A stretch of 64,000 bases of DNA from a bacterium D16-50 (GTDB lineage Bacteria; Bacillota; Clostridia; Lachnospirales; Lachnospiraceae). Positions 26,242-35,610 of the stretch are shown here, piece after piece; the stretch's first letter is position 1; each line of letters starts with the position of its first letter. The notes below the pieces were generated by a model. It searched no databases and had not been told where the DNA came from. It worked only from the letters and a program-made list of their open reading frames with translations. The stretch lies in assembly GCA_003612485.1 (NCBI GenBank), contig RAZA01000026.1:1-64000 (forward strand), written 5' to 3'. A program made the position numbers and the translations under genes.

Positions 26242-29200
26242 ATGGCAGATGCAAAAACAGAAAAGCAGAAAGTAAAAGAGATCACGGACAAGCTGGAGGA
26301 GGGCTTAAAGGAGCTTTTTGAGAGCGAAAAATACAAAAGCTACCTCTCCACCATGTCAAAATTCCATAATTACAGCTTTAACAACACGCTCCTGATAGCC
26401 TTACAGCGTCCTGACGCCACTTTGGTGGCAGGCTACCAGGCATGGCAGAAGAATTTCAACCGCCATGTCAACAAAGGGGAGAAGGGAATCCGTATCCTTG
26501 CCCCTGCCCCTTATAAGATCAAAGAGGAACGGGATAAATTAGACCCTGTGACCGGGGAGGTCATACTCGATCAGGACGGTATGCCGCAGACAGAGGAAGT
26601 CGAGGTTAAAATCCCCGCTTTCCGAGCAGTGTCCGTGTTCGATGTCGCCCAGACTAGCGGGGAGCCGCTTCCGGAACTGGAAGCAAAAGAACTTCTTTCC
26701 ACGGTGGAGGGGTATGAGGATTTTATCAATGCAATTACCTATGTTGCCCCTGCCCCAATCGGTTTTGAGGATATTCCCGGTGATTCAAAGGGATATTTCA
26801 ACATAGAGGAGAACCAGATTGCGGTGCAGGAGGGTATGAGTGAGAGCCAGACATTAAAGACGATGGTGCATGAAACAGCCCATTCCATGCTGCATAATAA
26901 GGAAGTCAACAAGGAAGATATTCTTGCGCCTGCAAAGGACAGGAACACCAAAGAGGTGGAAGCGGAGAGTATAGCGTTTACGGTCTGCCGGCATTTTGGG
27001 ATTGACACGTCCGAATATTCGTTCTCCTATATTGCGGGCTGGTCGTCAGGACGTGACATGAAAGAACTGAAATCTTCCCTTGATACAATCCGCAGGACAG
27101 CATCGGAGCTTATCACGGGTATAGAGGAACAGCTTAGAGAGATACAGCGTGACCGTGAAATCATGCAGGAACAGGAAAAGGAGAGCCTTTTGCTGGTACA
27201 GAACAGCGGTCTGTCCGAGTACAGCCTTTTGAATGTCAGGGGAATGGATGGGCAGGAGATCATAGAAGCCCTCTCTGCCATGAATGACGATGACAGGCTG
27301 AGCGTTGCCGCATATCTGGAAAGCAAAGGCGCATGGACTACGGAGATTGCCAATGAGGAAACAAGGGAATTTGGGGAGTACCACCTTGATGTCCGGTATA
27401 TCACTGATACAAATGAAATCATTGACTTAAAGCAGGAAATGGCCTGGAACGAGAGGGCAAAGGAGCCTGTCGGGGCAGATGATGTGATTTTGAAAATCAC
27501 GCATTCACACGGTTTTGAGGTAGAGCGCATTACAAATAAGACACCGGAGGAAGTGCTGGAGATCATGGATGCGCTCACAAAGCTGGAGACTATGGATAAA
27601 AGAAATATCCATGACTGTCTGGAAAGCTGTGGGGCTGATTATATCCCGATCATTGTAGAGGGCGGCAGAAATTCCGGTATGCCGCAGTTTAATGATTTTG
27701 AGATTGACCTGAATAAAAAAGAGGTGGCAATGATGGGCCACCTTTCCCCGGTAAAACAGGCGGAGGGCATCATCAACCGCCTGGAATTTGCCAAGACCGT
27801 TTTTTCTGATGATGAGCGCAGCCTGATTGTAAATTATGCCTTTAAACTGGGTGATATGGAAAAGACAAGGGAGCTTGCGGAGCATATCTATTACGAGGAA
27901 ACGGAAGGCAGCCAGGGAGCCGCCCCTGCGGTCATTGACGCACAGGCAGAGATTGACGCACTCCCTGACCCTGTGATCGGCTTATGGGAAATGGAGGAAT
28001 ACGGCTATACGGGGGAAGGAATGCTGCCGCTTACAAAAGAAATGGCCTTGGAACTGTTTGACCGTGATCTGACCGTATACCAGCTTCATGAGGACGGTTC
28101 GGAAACTTTGATAGAGGGCAGGGAACAGATTACAGAATATGAGGGGATTTTCGGCATAGAAAAGGGCGATTGGGAGAATGAAAAAAATCTCCGGACGATG
28201 CAGGGGGAACTTGAAGAAAGCGGCGCAAACAGGGAAGCGCAGCTTTTGTATGGTGATACCGATAAATATGGGATTTATCAGTTAAAAGATACACCGGAGC
28301 TTCGTGACTTCCATTTTGCAGGCACGGCAGAACTTTTGAAAAGAGGTATTTTATCGGATGATTTCAAGGAGATTCAGCCGGGAAATTATAACCTTGTGTA
28401 TGCAGGGGAGCTTTCAGACATACATGGACAGTCACAAGGGGAGAAGCTCAATGCTATTTTTGAGAAATTCAATATAGACCACCCGGCAGACTATAAAGGG
28501 CATTCCCTTTCTGTCAGTGACATTGTAATGCTGCATGAGGACGGGGAGAACAGCGCACACTTTGTAGATTCTTTCGGCTTTACAAAACTTCCTGATTTTA
28601 TAAAAGTATTAGAGGGTGTAAAAGAGCAGGAAACCCAAAAAGCGGAGCCGGAAGAAACGCAGGACACTTCTGGACATGATGTCCAGAAGTCAGAAAAAGA
28701 AAATGCACCAGAGTACATCTACAAAATAGAAGCGAATCCCCGGAGTGACAGCATGGAAAACCGTTATTTCCTGCAGGCATATGAAGCGGAGGGGAGAGGA
28801 AGGGCAATTCCCCGTGATGTGCTGTATGTGGGAACGCCGGAGAAATGCCGTGAGCTTATGGAACGGCTGGAATCCGGGGAAATGACACAGGGCGATGTCA
28901 GGGAGCTGTTTACAAAAGAACAGGAAACACTGCAGGAACCGGAGCAGCCGCAAGAACAGAAAAGATACCCGGCTTTTTATGGGCATACCCTAAGCTATGC
29001 GATGGAACATGGGGAAGTGGATAAATACAGTGATTCCCGAAAAATTGACAGGGAGTGCAAGGAGGCGGTTGAGGAAACAATCCGGCAGAATTTTGACGGT
29101 ATGCACTTAAATCATGATATTGTAAAGCCTTTAGCGGAGCAGTACGGTTCGGAGCGCATGGCGTTTATCCTTGCCAACACAATCCTGCAGGAATCATGGG

Positions 29201-31230
29201 ATGGGCGTTTTTCAAGGGATAACAAAGCATGGGCATCAGAGTTTCCCATTTCGGAAGATATTGTGCATGGAATAGATATGAACCATGCGCTGATCGTAAG
29301 CAGCCACCCGGCAGTCCTGGATGGTTTTATTGGTATGTTCCGCAGGGAAGTCCTAGAGCAGGAAAAAGAATTGTCTGCCGGACAGGAGAAAGTGACTTCT
29401 GGACAGGATGTCAATTCTTCTGCAAGGCAGAATGACTTGAAGCCGGAGCCGGAACAGACAGAAGCAGAACATTCAGAACCGCAGGAGGGGCAGGGAGAGC
29501 CGGAGAAACCGGCTGAAAAGCTGGAATTTGAAGATATGGAGGATGGTGATGAGATGATTGACCTTGGAGATGAAAAAGATCAGGTGCTTGCGGAAATGAA
29601 GAAGTCTTTAACAGGAGGTAAAGAAACAGAGCTTGCGTTTCAGATAGCAGACCGATTTATCAGTATCCAGGAGGTTGACGGCGGCTATGACTATTCTATA
29701 ATTGGTGCAGACTATAAAGAGATAGACGGCGGTGTTTATGATAATCCGGATGTCAGTATCAGGGAAGCGCTGAATGACATCGTGGAGGATTTGAAAGAAA
29801 ATCCCTTTGACAACAATGTAAAGGGAAATATTAGTGACAAGGATGAGCTGATACCGATTGATTATGATGGATTGATGGAAAAGATGGAGGCGGCAGAACG
29901 TATCGAACCGCAGGCACAGGGGAATGTAGTTGAAAATTTTAAGGCAAAGACAAATGAGCTGTTCCATGAGATCAGCGAGATGAACCCGGCAGAGATTGAG
30001 GAAGCTGTAAGATGCCATGTGCAGGCGAAGATAGATGATTATGTTATCCGGGCGGAGATTATAGATGTGGCAGTTGTTGGGAGCAGGTGCCGGGGCCTGG
30101 AGCATGAAAGTTCAGACCTTGATGTGGTGGTGGAGCTTTCCACGAATGAGAGTGAAGATGACTTATTTAATGCTTTTAATAATGATGACGGGATTTTTAT
30201 TGGCGGGGTAAAAGTGGACATTAACCCGATCACGGCACAGAAGACGGGGAGCCTTGAAACATATCTCCCGCAGGTGGAGGAATATCTGGAGGGAGTGAGT
30301 GAAGCAAGGGAAATGGAGCAGGCTGAAATTTCTGCCAGGAAAAAACAGGAACAGAAAGAAAGCCTATCCCCAGAACAGGCAGAGACGGAAGTGACGCTGA
30401 CTGTTGCGGAGTGCGGTGAGTTTCACAATCTGGGCGAGTTTTATGAGAATATCCCTACGGTGGAAGACGCTGTCGCAATCTGGAAACAGATACCGCCAGA
30501 GCGTATACATGGTATCCCTGCAATCGGCGTCAATATCCATACGCCGGGAACAGATGCGTTTGAAGATGTGGGGATTGACATCTTGTCGGGGAAAAGGATT
30601 GACCTTGATATTTTGGAATATATCCCTGACATAAAGGGCAATCCGCAGGCAATGGAAGTGATTGCGGAGCTTGTGGCAAAGCTGCCGGAAATGGAGATAG
30701 ACGGACGTATGAGCGAGGAATTTGAAGCAAAGGTATGGGAGAAGCGTATGCCCGATCTGACACCTGCAGAACAGCTTGCGGTGGAGATAGACCGTTTTGT
30801 GTACCAGTATGATACGGTGCAGTATCATGACAATTCCTGCAATATGACGGAAAATGTGGCAGAGTTGGCAGAGGATTTAAGAAACAATGACATTATGCCA
30901 ATGGTTGAATGGCTTGCACAAGTCAGCGCACATGAAGGAGATACGGAGGAAGGACGGCAGGCAAAGGAGCTGCTTATGAAGGTGGCTGAATACAAGCCCC
31001 TTGCCAAAATCGAGGAAATGGAAGAACAGAATTATAACATGGTTGATAATGTGCTGAATAACGGCGCAGGGGAGAAAGCGCAGAAAGAAGAAAATAAAAA
31101 AGACCAGGAGCGTCCTGCGGCAAGGGCTTCCTTAAAAGCCCGCCTTGCAGAGAAAAAGGCGCTTGTTTCCGGCCAGGGGAAAGACCATGAAGCGCAGGAG
31201 AACATAAAAAATAACCAGAGGGAGATGTAA
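26242..31230 (+). CDS. ArdC-like multidomain protein with metallopeptidase motif and nucleotidyltransferase-like domain
   Basis: A 1662-residue protein. Residues 1-100 are the ArdC/LtrC N-terminal domain (MSKFHNYSFNNTLLIALQRP). An ImmA/IrrE-like zinc site follows (MVHETAHSMLH, about 208-218, with EAESIAF downstream), as in ArdC anti-restriction proteins that bind single-stranded DNA during conjugation. Small ICE-associated domains come next, then a DUF3849 copy (about 945-1050; AFILANTILQESWDGRFSRD) shared with the 3304-residue protein. A nucleotidyltransferase-like motif lies near 1277 (GSRCRGLEHESSDLDVVVEL). Two TSGxxV peptides lie in linkers. Likely role: protecting and processing transferred DNA in the recipient; the domain mix beyond ArdC is unexplained. 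Confidence 0.85.
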   Translation: MADAKTEKQKVKEITDKLEEGLKELFESEKYKSYLSTMSKFHNYSFNNTLLIALQRPDATLVAGYQAWQKNFNRHVNKGEKGIRILAPAPYKIKEERDKLDPVTGEVILDQDGMPQTEEVEVKIPAFRAVSVFDVAQTSGEPLPELEAKELLSTVEGYEDFINAITYVAPAPIGFEDIPGDSKGYFNIEENQIAVQEGMSESQTLKTMVHETAHSMLHNKEVNKEDILAPAKDRNTKEVEAESIAFTVCRHFGIDTSEYSFSYIAGWSSGRDMKELKSSLDTIRRTASELITGIEEQLREIQRDREIMQEQEKESLLLVQNSGLSEYSLLNVRGMDGQEIIEALSAMNDDDRLSVAAYLESKGAWTTEIANEETREFGEYHLDVRYITDTNEIIDLKQEMAWNERAKEPVGADDVILKITHSHGFEVERITNKTPEEVLEIMDALTKLETMDKRNIHDCLESCGADYIPIIVEGGRNSGMPQFNDFEIDLNKKEVAMMGHLSPVKQAEGIINRLEFAKTVFSDDERSLIVNYAFKLGDMEKTRELAEHIYYEETEGSQGAAPAVIDAQAEIDALPDPVIGLWEMEEYGYTGEGMLPLTKEMALELFDRDLTVYQLHEDGSETLIEGREQITEYEGIFGIEKGDWENEKNLRTMQGELEESGANREAQLLYGDTDKYGIYQLKDTPELRDFHFAGTAELLKRGILSDDFKEIQPGNYNLVYAGELSDIHGQSQGEKLNAIFEKFNIDHPADYKGHSLSVSDIVMLHEDGENSAHFVDSFGFTKLPDFIKVLEGVKEQETQKAEPEETQDTSGHDVQKSEKENAPEYIYKIEANPRSDSMENRYFLQAYEAEGRGRAIPRDVLYVGTPEKCRELMERLESGEMTQGDVRELFTKEQETLQEPEQPQEQKRYPAFYGHTLSYAMEHGEVDKYSDSRKIDRECKEAVEETIRQNFDGMHLNHDIVKPLAEQYGSERMAFILANTILQESWDGRFSRDNKAWASEFPISEDIVHGIDMNHALIVSSHPAVLDGFIGMFRREVLEQEKELSAGQEKVTSGQDVNSSARQNDLKPEPEQTEAEHSEPQEGQGEPEKPAEKLEFEDMEDGDEMIDLGDEKDQVLAEMKKSLTGGKETELAFQIADRFISIQEVDGGYDYSIIGADYKEIDGGVYDNPDVSIREALNDIVEDLKENPFDNNVKGNISDKDELIPIDYDGLMEKMEAAERIEPQAQGNVVENFKAKTNELFHEISEMNPAEIEEAVRCHVQAKIDDYVIRAEIIDVAVVGSRCRGLEHESSDLDVVVELSTNESEDDLFNAFNNDDGIFIGGVKVDINPITAQKTGSLETYLPQVEEYLEGVSEAREMEQAEISARKKQEQKESLSPEQAETEVTLTVAECGEFHNLGEFYENIPTVEDAVAIWKQIPPERIHGIPAIGVNIHTPGTDAFEDVGIDILSGKRIDLDILEYIPDIKGNPQAMEVIAELVAKLPEMEIDGRMSEEFEAKVWEKRMPDLTPAEQLAVEIDRFVYQYDTVQYHDNSCNMTENVAELAEDLRNNDIMPMVEWLAQVSAHEGDTEEGRQAKELLMKVAEYKPLAKIEEMEEQNYNMVDNVLNNGAGEKAQKEENKKDQERPAARASLKARLAEKKALVSGQGKDHEAQENIKNNQREM
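28667..28689 (+). repeat. In-frame 23-bp palindrome, copy 6
   Basis: Perfect arms, centre G; encodes TSGHDVQK at residue 809 of the ArdC-like protein, after a Glu/Thr/Gln-rich linker. Confidence 0.9.
29396..29418 (+). repeat. Degenerate copy 7 of the palindrome
   Basis: The left arm CTTCTGGACA is intact and the right arm is decayed (GATGTCAATTC); it still reads TSGQDV in the same phase at residue 1052. Confidence 0.7.
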
Positions 31231-31234
31231 GAAT

Positions 31235-31462
31235 ATGAGCCATAATTTTACCGTGGAAGAAGTAAATTTAATCTGTGTATTTGCAAGTGAAAGTAAGACT
31301 TTCACTTTGGAGAGCAGAAATAAGGTCATTGAGGATATTGAAAAAGCCCTGCCATATCTGGAAGATACAGATATGGCGGAACTGTCCGGCAGGGTGATCG
31401 GAAAGCTCCGGGATATGTCGGATGAAGAATTTGAACAGCTTGAGCTGGCGGAAGCAGAATAA
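31235..31462 (+). CDS. TTRAP family (transposon-transfer assisting protein)
   Basis: A 75-residue acidic, helical protein matching the TTRAP pattern: FTVEEVNLICVF at the start, ALPYLEDTDMAELSGRVIGK in the middle, and MSDEEFEQLEL at the end. TTRAP proteins are small partners found at the end of Tn916/Tn1549-type transfer operons. The ATG lies 2 bp after the stop of the ArdC-like gene with GAGGGAG upstream, so they are coupled. A strong terminator follows, marking the end of the operon. Confidence 0.85.
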   Translation: MSHNFTVEEVNLICVFASESKTFTLESRNKVIEDIEKALPYLEDTDMAELSGRVIGKLRDMSDEEFEQLELAEAE

Positions 31463-31473
31463 ATACGGCAAAG

Positions 31474-31521
31474 CAGGCTTTCCCTACCCGTTCTTTTTAC
31501 GGGCAGGAAAGCCTGTTTTTT
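31474..31521 (+). terminator. Strong terminator ending the transfer operon
   Basis: CAGGCTTTCC pairs with GGAAAGCCTG, and inside it CCCGT with ACGGG; six T follow. Confidence 0.9.
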
Positions 31522-31586
31522 GTTGTCTGCGTCAATCAGAGAAACATGCCTGGCAGAAAGATATTCTAAAACAACCCGGTGTTATC

Positions 31587-31615
31587 TTTGCAGTTTTTAC
31601 GGTTTACAGTATAAT
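31587..31615 (+). promoter_or_regulatory. Promoter of the zinc-ribbon gene
   Basis: TTTGCA, 17-bp spacer, TATAAT at 31610-31615, about 27 bp before the ATG. It starts a new transcription unit after the operon terminator. Confidence 0.6.
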
Positions 31616-31641
31616 AGGATGCAGAGATGGAGGAATAGAGA

Positions 31642-32445
31642 ATGTCAAAAAAGAAAAAACGCCCGCATGGGCATTACTGTAAAATATGCGGCGAGCACAA
31701 GGCAAATGAAAAGTTTTCCGGGAAGGGCCATGCAGCCCACATCTGCAAAGCCTGTTCCCGTTTAAGCGCTGCGGAAAAAGCGGCGGCAATGGACATGAAC
31801 CGACTGATGGACTTCCCCATGCGGCGGCTTTCAGACAGCGATAAGAAATGGCTGAAAGCCAAAATGCATGATGGATGCCCGGAGGTGGCTGATACGGCAC
31901 GGGAGGTTTATAGTGTATGTTTTCCTTATGCAGAGCGCAATGCCATGAAAAAGCAGCTTGTTATCAACACGCTGTCTTTTGAAATAAACACAGAGGTTTA
32001 TGATGGGTATGGTGATTCGGAACTGGCTGACTGCAGGTTTACCATTGACCGGAAAAGCCGTGTGCTGACCATGACGGACTTCCATACAGACAGCGGGGAG
32101 CAGTCTGTCACTCTGGAGGGCGGGCAGATGGCGAAGCTGCTGCGGTATATTGTGCATACACTGGAGATTTTTATGTGGGAGCAGGATTACTGCCTGAAAC
32201 CTGATGAAGATGATGTTTTCACGGATATTTTTCTGGAGGAAGGTATCTATGAGGATGAACTGGAAGAAGGTGAGGAGGAGAGACCGATAGAACCAGAGGG
32301 CAGACCGTCCTGGCGTGTGCAGGTGGAATACAGCAACCATACTGTGCAGGACATTTCCAGTTATGAAGATTACCTGCCAGATCGTCCGGAAGAATTGTAC
32401 CTTTTTTTATTGGAGTATTTTGAACCGGAAGAGGAAGTTTTTTGA
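31642..32445 (+). CDS. Zinc-ribbon hypothetical protein of ICE cargo
   Basis: A 267-residue protein. A treble-clef or zinc-ribbon motif (CKICGEHKANEKF, then HICKACSR) occupies residues 13-40. A basic stretch and a beta-rich domain (about 100-180; LVINTLSFEINTEVYDGYGD) follow, then an acidic segment and a second short domain that ends in LLEYFEPEEEVF. I do not recognise a named family for the whole. GGAGG precedes the ATG, and the gene has its own promoter. The next gene lies 24 bp downstream and is much more AT-rich, so the two probably have different origins although co-transcribed. Confidence 0.6.
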   Translation: MSKKKKRPHGHYCKICGEHKANEKFSGKGHAAHICKACSRLSAAEKAAAMDMNRLMDFPMRRLSDSDKKWLKAKMHDGCPEVADTAREVYSVCFPYAERNAMKKQLVINTLSFEINTEVYDGYGDSELADCRFTIDRKSRVLTMTDFHTDSGEQSVTLEGGQMAKLLRYIVHTLEIFMWEQDYCLKPDEDDVFTDIFLEEGIYEDELEEGEEERPIEPEGRPSWRVQVEYSNHTVQDISSYEDYLPDRPEELYLFLLEYFEPEEEVF

Positions 32446-32468
32446 TTTTTTAGAAATGGAGGGATTAC

Positions 32469-34247
32469 ATGCAATATCAATTAGATATTTATAGTGTACT
32501 AAATGAAATTATAATACCAGATAGCCGTGAATTAGATGCCGATTGTTTTAGAGAAAAAGATTGTGAAAGATTATCTGAAGGAGAGCAGGAAATATTTAAA
32601 TTGCTTAAAAAAATTGCGTCATTAGGCGTAAAATACAAAGAGGGAGAAGCTGTGTTTAGCCCCGCTATTGAAATATATGGTAAAGGCAGAAGCTTTGGAC
32701 TGCAAGATATGACAGAAGATGATTATGTGATATTGGAGAAAATCGAGGTTAGCAGGTTGCCAGTATTACTTCAAGCAAGGGTTGCAGATATTCTATGGAC
32801 AGAAAGAAAAGATTATAAAATAGTTCCAGTGGCAATAAAAGCATATCACGAGTTATATAATATTACCTTTGATTTGGAAAACTGGCCAACGTGTTTAAGA
32901 TATATAAAGCGTTCGATTACGCTTGCTGCAAAAACAGGGGCTAAAAAGTTTTATGACAAATATAGGAAGGAAGTATTTGACAAAGTTATCGAAGTAAATG
33001 GCGAGGACAAATATTTTTTTTCGATTTCAGCGATTGAGTTTTTGATATTACAAAAGTGGAAAGATTGTGAGCCTTTGTTTGCAGTCCTAGATAATATCAT
33101 TGAAAAATCAGAAGATAATGTACATAAGGTAGAATTGGCATATGAATTGAAATCAAAACTATTTAGCAAAAAACAGGATAATGATGCCATGATGAAGAAT
33201 AACCTGCAACTGGCATTGTTTTATGAAAAAAGTGCTGATAAAGTACGAGATAAGGATGTTCAGGGAATTTTTAATGCTGAACGGTATTTACAAAAAGCAA
33301 TATTTTTATATCGAAATAATGGTTCAGCTGATAAGGGAGAAACTGCTCATAGAAAATTGCTGGATTTACAAAAGCAGATACCTAAACTTATGATTCCAAT
33401 TACTGCAAAGCGTGACTTTACAAAGAATTATGAAAAAATAGTAAAATTATTTGAACATCTGTCTTTTGAGGAACATGTTGTAAGAATAGTACAATGTGTA
33501 TCGTTTTATTCAAAAGAAAGTTTGAAGAAAAAAGTTCTTGAAGATGCGGTTAATCCGATTGCGTGTTTATTTGGCAGTGGAATAAAAAATGGCAAGGGGC
33601 AGACTTTAATTGATATTCCACCATTGGACATCAATAATCCTGAATCGGATATAAATGTATTAGAAATGCATATGCATCAAAACGCATTGATAATGGAGGA
33701 AATGAAAGGGGGATTTTTATTAAAGATAGCCATAGATTTGCTTAATGAAAGATTTGAGTATACGAAGAATGATTTGAGCTTCATTGTAAAAGGAAACCCA
33801 ATAATTCCAGAGGGAAGAGAAAATATATTTTTATCGGCACTTTATTATGGGTTAAAGGATGACATCTATGTGGCTCTACATATACTTGCTCCTCAAACAG
33901 AAAAGCTGTTTCGTAATATTGCAGAAAATACGGGAGGTATTATGTACACTTTGGAAAATAATGGTTCTTCGCAAGAGAAATTACTTACATCAATTTTTGA
34001 TACGCCAGAATTGGTAGAATGCTATGATAATGATATATTATTCTTATTTAAAGGGCTTATGAACGAAAAAGCAGGTGCCAACATCAGAAATGAGATTGCA
34101 CATGGTATTATGAGTGAAAATAAGGGAAATGGTGGTGTTGCACGATTCTTCCTGTGTGCAGTATTAAAGTTATTATCACTTACGTCGAAAGAGTATTATA
34201 AAATCCTGCAAGAGAGTGATGCTTTAAAGCGCATCGTGGATGAATAA
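32469..34247 (+). CDS. DUF4209-domain protein with HEPN-like RNxxxH motif
   Basis: A 592-residue protein, clearly more AT-rich than its neighbours. The C-terminal part (about 520-560) holds NIRNEIAHGIM, the conserved RNxxxHG of DUF4209. This matches the R-x4-H active site of HEPN ribonucleases. The N-terminal two thirds are helical (YLQKAIFLYRNNG and similar), perhaps a repeat scaffold. HEPN proteins often serve as phage-defence or toxin effectors; that role here is inference, and no partner antitoxin gene is adjacent. GGAGGGATTAC precedes the ATG. Base composition points to separate acquisition as cargo. Confidence 0.7.
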   Translation: MQYQLDIYSVLNEIIIPDSRELDADCFREKDCERLSEGEQEIFKLLKKIASLGVKYKEGEAVFSPAIEIYGKGRSFGLQDMTEDDYVILEKIEVSRLPVLLQARVADILWTERKDYKIVPVAIKAYHELYNITFDLENWPTCLRYIKRSITLAAKTGAKKFYDKYRKEVFDKVIEVNGEDKYFFSISAIEFLILQKWKDCEPLFAVLDNIIEKSEDNVHKVELAYELKSKLFSKKQDNDAMMKNNLQLALFYEKSADKVRDKDVQGIFNAERYLQKAIFLYRNNGSADKGETAHRKLLDLQKQIPKLMIPITAKRDFTKNYEKIVKLFEHLSFEEHVVRIVQCVSFYSKESLKKKVLEDAVNPIACLFGSGIKNGKGQTLIDIPPLDINNPESDINVLEMHMHQNALIMEEMKGGFLLKIAIDLLNERFEYTKNDLSFIVKGNPIIPEGRENIFLSALYYGLKDDIYVALHILAPQTEKLFRNIAENTGGIMYTLENNGSSQEKLLTSIFDTPELVECYDNDILFLFKGLMNEKAGANIRNEIAHGIMSENKGNGGVARFFLCAVLKLLSLTSKEYYKILQESDALKRIVDE

Positions 34248-34300
34248 TCATTTTCTCAAAAAATTTATTAAAACCAGCAGCGATAACTCTGGCACCATAA

Positions 34301-34693
34301 GGTGTCTTAGTTTCCGGCAGATACGGACACGGAAAGCCGAGAAAGACCGTAAACACGGCGTTTGCGGCACTACATAGGTTAGAAATTTACATTATTTCCG
34401 TGTGCTTTTAAGGGCATTTTTACATTTGCGAGAGTGCGAACGGTTGTTCTGGGGTTCTTTTGCCTGATAGTATATACTCGCAGGCAAAAGTCGGTTATTA
34501 TCACGGAAACTCGGATACTATCAGGCAAAACTCCGTACTATCACGCAAAAGTCGATACTATCAGGCAAAACCCTTATACGAACACGGAAACTGTCTATAT
34601 TATCACGGAAACCTGCTGGGAGTTTTCGTGATAATATAAGGGTTTCCGTGCGAGTATGCAGAGTTTCCGTGTTTGTATATGAGAAAAACGGTA
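34301..34693. repeat. Iteron array A (20-bp modular repeats)
   Basis: At least eleven related units on both strands. Six tandem plus-strand units begin near 34495, 34515, 34536, 34555, 34575 and 34595, a period of about 20 bp. Each joins a prefix (TACTATC, TACTCGC or TATACGAAC) to a suffix (ACGGAAAC, AGGCAAAA or ACGCAAAA). Three reversed units follow at 34621-34681. The first 190 bp and the end are shared with array C (53159-53467). No gene is supported here. Confidence 0.85.
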
Positions 34694-34867
34694 AAAGTTA
34701 AATGGAATAGTGAAAATGGCTACTTGCGTAGTCCTTTAGTGTTTTCTATTCCTGAAAAATGGTCAGGGAAATGGAATAATACTTACCAATTCGAAAGGTA
34801 ATACCTTAAAAGTAACTGCTTGCCATTTTGGTGACGATTCCGTATACTGTCAGCGGAGGTGATAAGC

Positions 34868-35512
34868 ATGATTTGTTTTTACATAGTCAGGCATGGGCAG
34901 ACCCTTTTAAACAGCTTAGACCGTGCGCAGGGGTGGGCGGATTCACCGCTTACCGATGCAGGGAAGCAGACGGCTGTTGAATTAGGCCATAAGCTGAAAA
35001 GCATTGACTTCGATGCGGTTTATACCAGCGATATGCTCCGCACCATACAGACAGCGGAGCTAATCATGGAAGCAGGCGAAAAGAAGGGCATGCCAATAGA
35101 AAAGGATGCAAGGCTCCGGGAATGGTGTTTAGGGAACATGGAGGCAGAAAACAACGCTGTTTTTATAAAAAAAGTGGCGGACTGGCTGGGAGGGGCGTCT
35201 TTTGCAGAGCTGAATAAGCGTCTCCCCGATGTTGCGGATGCCATCTATGAACATGACACAACAGGAATGGCAGAGACGTTCCAGACAATAAAAGAACGCC
35301 TGAAAGCCGCATTCATGGATATGGCCCCAAGGCATGGAGTAAGGGAAAACAGCAATATACTGGTAGTGACCCATGCCTTTGCCATAAAGACAATATTCCA
35401 TTTATTTGCGCCGGAACAGTTAAGCAAAGCAGGAAAAGTGAAGAATGCAGCAGTTTCCCGGCTTATATCTGACGGCGGAGTTTTCTCATTGGAGCCGGAT
35501 TTAAAATTATGA
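34868..35512 (+). CDS. Histidine phosphatase superfamily protein (phosphoglycerate mutase-like)
   Basis: A 214-residue protein of the branch-1 histidine phosphatase fold. It has the phosphate-accepting RHG motif at the start (YIVRHGQTLLN), followed by QGWADSPLTDAGKQTA, and the second catalytic His in VVTHAFAIK near residue 165. It is cytoplasmic with no signal sequence. Substrate cannot be read from sequence; relatives dephosphorylate sugar phosphates or nucleotides. ATG 34868 follows GCGGAGGTGATAAGC. It lies directly after iteron array A and ends at a terminator, so it is a single-gene unit. Confidence 0.85.
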   Translation: MICFYIVRHGQTLLNSLDRAQGWADSPLTDAGKQTAVELGHKLKSIDFDAVYTSDMLRTIQTAELIMEAGEKKGMPIEKDARLREWCLGNMEAENNAVFIKKVADWLGGASFAELNKRLPDVADAIYEHDTTGMAETFQTIKERLKAAFMDMAPRHGVRENSNILVVTHAFAIKTIFHLFAPEQLSKAGKVKNAAVSRLISDGGVFSLEPDLKL

Positions 35513-35518
35513 AAAGAA

Positions 35519-35558
35519 CAGCAGGAAAGCCTATCATGGTTCTCCTGCTGATTTTTTT
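35519..35558. terminator. Terminator between convergent genes
   Basis: CAGCAGGA pairs with TCCTGCTG, followed by ATTTTTTT on the plus strand. Confidence 0.8.
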
Positions 35559-35610
35559 GTAAAGAAAAGTGACTTGATATATTGTCAACATTTCACTAAA
35601 AAAATTAAAG

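Noticed and set aside
34495..34615. CRISPR array
   Set aside because: The units are about 20 bp and adjoining with no unique spacers, and they occur in both orientations; no cas gene is present.
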